Notes under the pieces: model-generated | Database searches by the model: none | What the model was told of the DNA's origin: nothing | The model's input: the letters and a program-made list of their open reading frames with translations, nothing else | Made by a program: the position numbers and the translations under genes | Assembly: GCA_963792915.1 (NCBI GenBank) | Contig: CAWBYD010000008.1 | Coordinates: forward strand, 310,001-374,000 | Direction of reading: 5' to 3' | Length of the DNA: 64,000 bases | DNA from: Solirubrobacter sp963792915 | GTDB lineage: Bacteria; Actinomycetota; Thermoleophilia; Solirubrobacterales; Solirubrobacteraceae | Part shown: positions 60,532 to 64,000 of the stretch, piece after piece | Position numbering within the stretch: position 1 is the first letter of the stretch | Layout: every line of letters begins with the position of its first letter

Positions 60532-61292
60532 CCGCGCAGCGCCGGCATCGGTGGGCGAAGCGGCTCAACCTCGCGGGGCTGGCCGTCCTCGGGCTGTCGG
60601 CGGTCTCGATCCCGGTCACGATCGCGCTCGCGCTGTCGGCCAGCGGGACGTCGGACCTGCTGGAGCTCGGCGGGAGCGGGTCCGCCGCGACCGCCCCGCC
60701 GGCGGCGACGGTGAGCGCGGGCCGCTGCGTCGCGACGCGCGGCTACTACGCGCTGACGTTCGACGGCGGCCCGCTTGCCGGCACGACGCCGCGGCTCGTC
60801 GCCGCTCTGCGCCGCGCCGGCGCGATCGCGACGTTCTTCGACACCGGCGCGCGCGCCGCCGCCCATCCGGAGCTCGTGGCCCTGCAGCGCAGCGCGGGCC
60901 AGGTGGCCGGCGGCGGCTACACCGGCGAGCCCCTGACCGGGCTCTCCGCCGCCCGCCGGACGCAGGAGCTGCAGGCCGCCGCGCGCGTGCTCGGCTATCC
61001 CAACGCATTCGTCCGGCCGCCCGGCGCGGCCGACACCGCGGTCGAGGCGGCCATCCGCCGCAGCGGGCTGACGAGCGTCTACTGGACCGTGGACGCATGG
61101 AACGCGCGCGGCGTCGAGCCGAGCGGGATCGTCCGGATCGAGGAAACCGACGGGCCCGCGCTCGCCACGCTGCCGGCGCTGATCCGGCGCCTGCGCGCGG
61201 ACGGGCTGTGCCCGGGCCGGCTGGCGAGGACCCGGCGGACCGTGCTCGCCGCCACCGGCGTCCGCTTCCACGTGATCGCGGTGAAGCCGTGA
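60528..61292 (+). CDS. NodB-fold (polysaccharide deacetylase-like) membrane-anchored protein with degenerate active site
   Basis: The 254-residue protein has one N-terminal membrane segment (LAVLGLSAVSIPVTIALAL) and a NodB homology domain (YYALTFDGGPLAGTTPRLVA, FFDTGARA, RPPGAAD). Active deacetylases have TFDDGP and HxxxH; here the second Asp is Gly80 and both metal His are replaced by Gly (129 and 133 in GGGYTGEPL). It should not bind the metal normally, so it may be a structural or carbohydrate-binding partner. Both ends overlap neighbouring genes by four bases. Confidence 0.8.
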   Translation: MTAQRRHRWAKRLNLAGLAVLGLSAVSIPVTIALALSASGTSDLLELGGSGSAATAPPAATVSAGRCVATRGYYALTFDGGPLAGTTPRLVAALRRAGAIATFFDTGARAAAHPELVALQRSAGQVAGGGYTGEPLTGLSAARRTQELQAAARVLGYPNAFVRPPGAADTAVEAAIRRSGLTSVYWTVDAWNARGVEPSGIVRIEETDGPALATLPALIRRLRADGLCPGRLARTRRTVLAATGVRFHVIAVKP

Positions 61293-62365
61293 GCGCCGGT
61301 GGCGAGACGCCGCAGCGCCTGCCGCACGCGCAGATCGTGCTCGTGATCCCCGCGCACGACGAGGAGGCGGGCATCCTCGCCGCGATGGCGTCGGTCGACG
61401 CCCAGACGCTGCGGCCGGGCCGGCGGATCGTGGTCAGCGACAACAGCACCGACCGGACGGTCGAGCTGGCGGCCTCGCGGCCCGGCTGGGAGGTCTGGAC
61501 GACGGTCGACAACCACGGCCGCAAGGGCGGCGCGCTCAACCAGGCGTGGGCGCGGATCGCGCCGACGCTGGACGACCGCGACTTCCTGGTGACGATGGAC
61601 GCCGACACGATCCTCGATCGCTACTTCGTGCAGGCCGCGTACGCGAAGTACGTCTACGAGCGCCGGCACGGCCGTGCGCTGGGCGGCTTGTGCGCGAACT
61701 TCTCCGGGCTGCCGCTGGACTCGGCGCTCGGCGTGCTGCAGACGATGGAGTACGCGCGCGCGGCGCAGATCAACCGCTCGCGTCACGGTGTCGCGCCGAT
61801 CCTCGCCGGCGCCGCGACGGTGTTCTCCGTCGAGGCGCTGCGCACGGTCCACCGCACGCGCGGGCATCTCTACGAGCCGGTCCTGACCGAGGACTACGAG
61901 CTGTCGCTGGCGCTGCGCGTCAACGGCTACATCACGCTGGCGCCGCGGGCCTGCCGCGCCAAGACCGATCTGATGCCGACGGTCAGGATGCTGTGGGCGC
62001 AGCGCCTGCGCTGGTATCGCGGAGCGTTCGAGGCGCTGCAGGCGCACGGCTTCCGGCGCGGGATCCGCGCGGACGCCGGCTGGCTCGCGTTCTCGCTGTG
62101 GGCCGCGGCCTCGCGCTGGATGTTCCTCGTCGCGCTCGCCGTCACCGCCTTCACCGTCGGACACATGTCCTTCTCGCCCTGGTTGCTGGCGCTGTTCGCA
62201 TTCGCATCGCTGATCCGGATCGTCCAGGTGCGCGATCTCGGCTGGAGGTACATGGCGCTTGCGGGCGTGATGGTCGAGGAACTCTATTACGCGTTCTTCC
62301 TCGAAGCGGTCCTGTGGCGAGCCGTCTATCTCGCGTTCGCGCCGCGACGCGAGGCGCACTGGTGA
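61289..62365 (+). CDS. processive family 2 glycosyltransferase (exopolysaccharide synthase-like)
   Basis: The 358-residue GT2 enzyme has VIPAHDEE at the start, metal-binding Asp104-Ala-Asp106 (MDADT), the acidic ED pair (201-202) and QRLRW (238-242). These are the D, D, D, QxxRW marks of processive synthases such as PgaC/NodC and cellulose synthase. Three C-terminal membrane segments form the likely channel. GTG at 61289 overlaps the previous stop. With the NodB proteins it suggests synthesis of a partly deacetylated amino-sugar polymer, like poly-N-acetylglucosamine. Confidence 0.88.
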   Translation: MSAGGETPQRLPHAQIVLVIPAHDEEAGILAAMASVDAQTLRPGRRIVVSDNSTDRTVELAASRPGWEVWTTVDNHGRKGGALNQAWARIAPTLDDRDFLVTMDADTILDRYFVQAAYAKYVYERRHGRALGGLCANFSGLPLDSALGVLQTMEYARAAQINRSRHGVAPILAGAATVFSVEALRTVHRTRGHLYEPVLTEDYELSLALRVNGYITLAPRACRAKTDLMPTVRMLWAQRLRWYRGAFEALQAHGFRRGIRADAGWLAFSLWAAASRWMFLVALAVTAFTVGHMSFSPWLLALFAFASLIRIVQVRDLGWRYMALAGVMVEELYYAFFLEAVLWRAVYLAFAPRREAHW

Positions 62366-62383
62366 GCGACGAAAGGAGATCCG

Positions 62384-62545
62384 ATGTTCCCGACCGCGCC
62401 GACGATGTTCCTGCTGACGCTGATCATCGCCGTGGCGGTGATCTCCACCGTCGGATTCTCGATCGTGTGGGCCGTCTTCGCCCTGACGCTCGCGGTCACC
62501 ACCGCGGTGGCCATCCATCGCTCGATCCCGCGCAAGGAGAAGTGA
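62384..62545 (+). CDS. 53-residue small membrane protein
   Basis: ATG at 62384 is preceded by GAAAGGAGATCCG, an excellent ribosome binding site. The product has two hydrophobic segments (FLLTLIIAVAVISTVGF and WAVFALTLAVTTAVAI) and a basic tail RSIPRKEK. Its size and place between the synthase and the deacetylase recall PgaD-type helper proteins that steady polysaccharide synthases, though no sequence similarity is claimed. The stop is two bases before the next start. Confidence 0.75.
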   Translation: MFPTAPTMFLLTLIIAVAVISTVGFSIVWAVFALTLAVTTAVAIHRSIPRKEK

Positions 62546-62547
62546 CG

Positions 62548-64000
62548 ATGCGACGCATCGCAGCCTCTGTGGCCGCGGCCCTGCTGGTCTGCCTGGCGAC
62601 GCCCGGTGCGGCCGGCGCGGCCGTCGGCGACGAACTGCTGGCCAACCCCGGCGTCGAGACCGGCACCGGGACGCCGGCGTCCTGGACGGCCGGCACCTGG
62701 GGCGCCGGCACAACCGTGTTCACGTGGTCGACCGACGCCCACACGGGGACCCGCTCGACCAGAACCGAAGTCACTTCCTATACCGACGGCGACAGCAAGT
62801 GGGCGCCGGACCCGGTCCGGGTCAGCGGCGGTGCGTACTACACGTTCTCTGACTGGTACAAGTCCAACGCCTCGACGGCCGTCAGCGTCCAGTACTGGAC
62901 CACCAGCGACACGTCGGTGGACGGCAAGTGGGCCAACCTCTACGCGGGGATCGCGCCCGCGTCGCAATGGACCCAGTACTCGACCGGGTTCACGATGCCG
63001 GCGAGCGCGGTCTACGCCCAGTTCGTGCACCTGATCGCGCGCAAGGGCTACCTGCAGACCGACGACTCGTCGGTGCGCGAGCAGGCCGCGCCGCCCGGCT
63101 TCAGCCGGCCGATGATCAGCCTCAGCTTCGATGACGGCTCGCAGAGCCTCTACGACCTCGCGCTGCCGCTGCTCGACGCGAAGGGATTCAAGAGCACGCA
63201 GTACGTCCCGACCGCCGATCTCGCGGCCGGCGACCCGTACCTGATGAGCGCGAGCGAGCTCCGGACGATCGCCGCGGCGGGGCACGAGGTCGCTTCGCAC
63301 AGCGTGACCCATCCCGACCTGACGACGCTCTCGACCGCCGCGCTCGCGAACGAGCTGACCGCCTCCAAGCAGCTGCTGGAACAGAGCACGAGCACGCCGG
63401 TGCTGGATCTCGCGTACCCGTTCGGCGCCTACGACGCGCGCGTCATCGCCGCCGCCAGGAGCGCCGGCTACACGATGGCCCGCTCGGTCGAGGACGGATA
63501 CAACTCGCGGCTGGACCTCGAGCCGTTCGACCTGCGCGGCCAGAACATCCTGGACACGACCACGCCCGCCGACTTCCAGGCGTGGGTGAACTACGCCAAG
63601 GCGCACAACTACTGGCTGGTGGTCATCTACCACGAGGTCGTGCCCGACAGCGCGCCCGCCTGCACGGACCCGGAGACCGTCTCGCCCTGCAAGGGCCCGT
63701 ACGACACCTCGGTCAGCGACTTCAAGGCGCAGCTGAACGCTCTGGTCACGAGCGGGCTGAGCGCCGACGTGCTGCCGGTCGGCGCCGCGATGGCGAGCGC
63801 GCAATCGCAGCTGCACGCGCCGACCGCGGGCTCGGTCGCGCTGAGCCCGTCGCCGGTCACGCGCAACGCCGCCGTGACCGCGACGCTGAACGGCTTCCGC
63901 GACGTCGACGGCGACATGCTGACCTACCACTTCCGCTGGACGGCCGACGGCACGCCGCTGAGCGGCCAGACGGCCGCGACGATCGACCTGGCGAAGCTCG
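62548..64000 (+). CDS. secreted polysaccharide deacetylase (NodB family) with N-terminal carbohydrate-binding-like domain, 3' end outside window
   Basis: ATG at 62548 starts a signal peptide ending near AGAA|VGD. Residues about 27-180 resemble a CenC-type carbohydrate-binding domain (ELLANPGVETGTGTPASW, YYTFSDWYKS). The NodB domain follows with an intact site: SFDDGS (Asp195, Asp196) and HSVTH (His251, His255), then LAYPFGAYD. An Ig-like or cadherin-like region begins at about residue 425. At least 484 residues; the frame is open at the window edge. It probably removes acetyl groups from the polymer made by the neighbouring synthase. Confidence 0.88.
   Translation, partial: MRRIAASVAAALLVCLATPGAAGAAVGDELLANPGVETGTGTPASWTAGTWGAGTTVFTWSTDAHTGTRSTRTEVTSYTDGDSKWAPDPVRVSGGAYYTFSDWYKSNASTAVSVQYWTTSDTSVDGKWANLYAGIAPASQWTQYSTGFTMPASAVYAQFVHLIARKGYLQTDDSSVREQAAPPGFSRPMISLSFDDGSQSLYDLALPLLDAKGFKSTQYVPTADLAAGDPYLMSASELRTIAAAGHEVASHSVTHPDLTTLSTAALANELTASKQLLEQSTSTPVLDLAYPFGAYDARVIAAARSAGYTMARSVEDGYNSRLDLEPFDLRGQNILDTTTPADFQAWVNYAKAHNYWLVVIYHEVVPDSAPACTDPETVSPCKGPYDTSVSDFKAQLNALVTSGLSADVLPVGAAMASAQSQLHAPTAGSVALSPSPVTRNAAVTATLNGFRDVDGDMLTYHFRWTADGTPLSGQTAATIDLAKL

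Noticed and set aside
1..64000. CRISPR arrays, rRNA or tRNA genes
   Set aside because: No regularly spaced short repeats with unique spacers, and no rRNA or tRNA-like sequence was seen.

Overview
The window is very GC-rich, with GTG and TTG starts, tightly overlapping stop/start codons and actinobacterial-type protein families. It looks like the chromosome of a soil actinobacterium, most likely from the Thermoleophilia (Solirubrobacter/Conexibacter-like). That placement is an inference from the kinds of genes and their composition; there is no rRNA or tRNA gene here to confirm it.

Layout. 1-10.4 kb: the 3' end of an Asp-box protein, an FMN-dependent 2-hydroxyacid oxidase, and two ROK regulators, each followed by a GH3 beta-glycosidase, one secreted and one cytoplasmic. 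10.4-16.0 kb: a cell-wall precursor group with a truncated VanX-like D-Ala-D-Ala dipeptidase remnant, a membrane-anchored MurF-like ligase, an alpha/beta hydrolase, two D-Ala-D-Ala ligase family genes and a PAP2 phosphatase. 16.1-18.9 kb: two convergent secreted proteins. 18.9-24.3 kb: a potassium-uptake group (KdpD-like pseudokinase, KimA-like and Kup transporters). 24.5-31.7 kb: a fatty acid desaturase, a DUF2294 protein, a sugar ABC importer without its own ATPase, and a large LuxR/LAL regulator. 31.8-36.2 kb: a very large secreted alpha-L-rhamnosidase.

Two integrated elements follow. Element 1 (about 36.22-41.23 kb) has a frameshifted tyrosine integrase, a Schlafen/AlbA_2 protein, a broken HK97-type capsid gene and two unknown genes. 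Its ends share a 13-bp repeat lying in the last codons of the rhamnosidase. Element 2 (about 49.48-57.89 kb) has a serine recombinase, phage capsid and replication genes that are full of frameshifts, and a 9-bp repeat at its ends. It splits an ABC-transporter ATPase gene exactly at the Walker A codons, leaving the first 36 codons at 49.4 kb and the rest at 57.9 kb. Between the elements lie ordinary genes: an FkbM methyltransferase, a phosphotransferase, a ferric-reductase-like oxidoreductase, a secreted protein, YciI, AIG2-like and universal stress proteins. After element 2 come the ABC permease, a phosphoribosyltransferase, and an exopolysaccharide-type operon (degenerate NodB protein, processive GT2 glycosyltransferase, a 53-residue membrane protein, and an intact secreted NodB deacetylase that runs off the window).

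The most unusual feature is a conserved, roughly 137-residue C-terminal module shared by three secreted proteins (the GH3 enzyme, the phytase/lamin-tail protein and the rhamnosidase). I do not recognise it as a named domain. The 3' end of one copy is also the integration site of element 1. Single-base frameshifts are common, concentrated in the two elements but also present in three chromosomal genes; whether these are real decay or sequence error cannot be settled from the sequence alone.
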